From: Fimousia sp045616445 | GTDB lineage: Bacteria; Bacillota; Clostridia; Lachnospirales; Lachnospiraceae | Direction: 5' to 3' | Assembly (NCBI GenBank): GCA_045616445.1 | Contig: JAZLGR010000015.1 | Location: forward strand, 1 to 13,752 | Length of the DNA: 13,752 bases | Shown: positions 13,686 to 13,752 of the stretch, piece after piece | How the letters are laid out: each line of letters begins with the position of its first letter | How positions within the stretch are numbered: position 1 is the stretch's first letter | Translations under genes and position numbers: made by a program | The notes under the pieces: model-generated | What the model was told of the DNA's origin: nothing | What the model saw: the letters and a program-made list of their open reading frames with translations, nothing else | The model's database searches: none

Positions 13686-13752
13686 AGTTACGCGGTTTTT
13701 TCGATATTCATATGAAAAATAAATCAAATTTTTATATCCAATTACTGCGGAG

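Noticed and set aside
13620..13751. Minus-strand 43-codon open frame from the right edge as a gene end
   Set aside because: It reads straight through a strong intrinsic terminator with a seven-T tail, so it is more likely a chance open frame. It cannot be excluded from this window alone.

Overview
This window looks like a low-to-moderate GC Clostridia (Firmicutes) chromosome, most likely Lachnospiraceae. The evidence is sigma-A type promoters with extended -10 elements, strong AGGAGG ribosome sites, an AbrB-family regulator, a PgcA-type phosphoglucomutase and a PqqD/SPASM peptide-modification operon. The genus cannot be fixed from sequence alone.

Layout. (1) Positions 1-2030 are mostly non-coding. 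Two mirror-image arrays (232-650 and 1576-1992) each hold seven hairpin units at a very regular 63-64 bp period. They flank one small P-loop ATPase gene (889-1485, minus) that has its own promoter and terminator. (2) Positions 2084-6626 hold phosphoglucomutase (minus), a divergent AbrB-family regulator (plus), an orphan HPr-kinase-like P-loop protein (minus) and a divergent ATP-grasp ligase (plus). Intrinsic terminators are shared between convergent genes. (3) Positions 6643-9402 are a probable minus-strand operon: secreted CAP/fibronectin protein, then a Cof-type HAD phosphatase, then a cytoplasmic glycerophosphodiester phosphodiesterase. (4) Positions 9525-10634 are a separately transcribed, secreted second glycerophosphodiesterase with a bacterial Ig-like domain. 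(5) Positions 10726-13627 are a compact minus-strand peptide-modification operon, read from the right: a six-cysteine 140-residue candidate substrate, an intercistronic hairpin plus T-run (probable attenuator), an HPr-kinase-like protein, a radical SAM/SPASM enzyme and a PqqD-like chaperone. The last three are translationally coupled or overlapping. (6) At the right edge a strong minus-strand terminator closes a transcript that begins outside the window.

How the parts fit. Region 5 is the best candidate for an under-described system. A PqqD protein would present the substrate leader to the SPASM enzyme, and the HPr-kinase-like enzyme could phosphorylate the same substrate. The substrate ends in Ser, and HPr-kinase homologues in some lasso-peptide clusters phosphorylate a C-terminal Ser. 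A close paralogue of that kinase sits alone about 7 kb away. No transporter or protease is in the operon. The mirrored hairpin arrays around the ATPase gene are the other feature not explained by ordinary annotation. In several genes the longest open frame starts upstream of the Shine-Dalgarno sequence, so I moved those starts to the internal Met that follows it.
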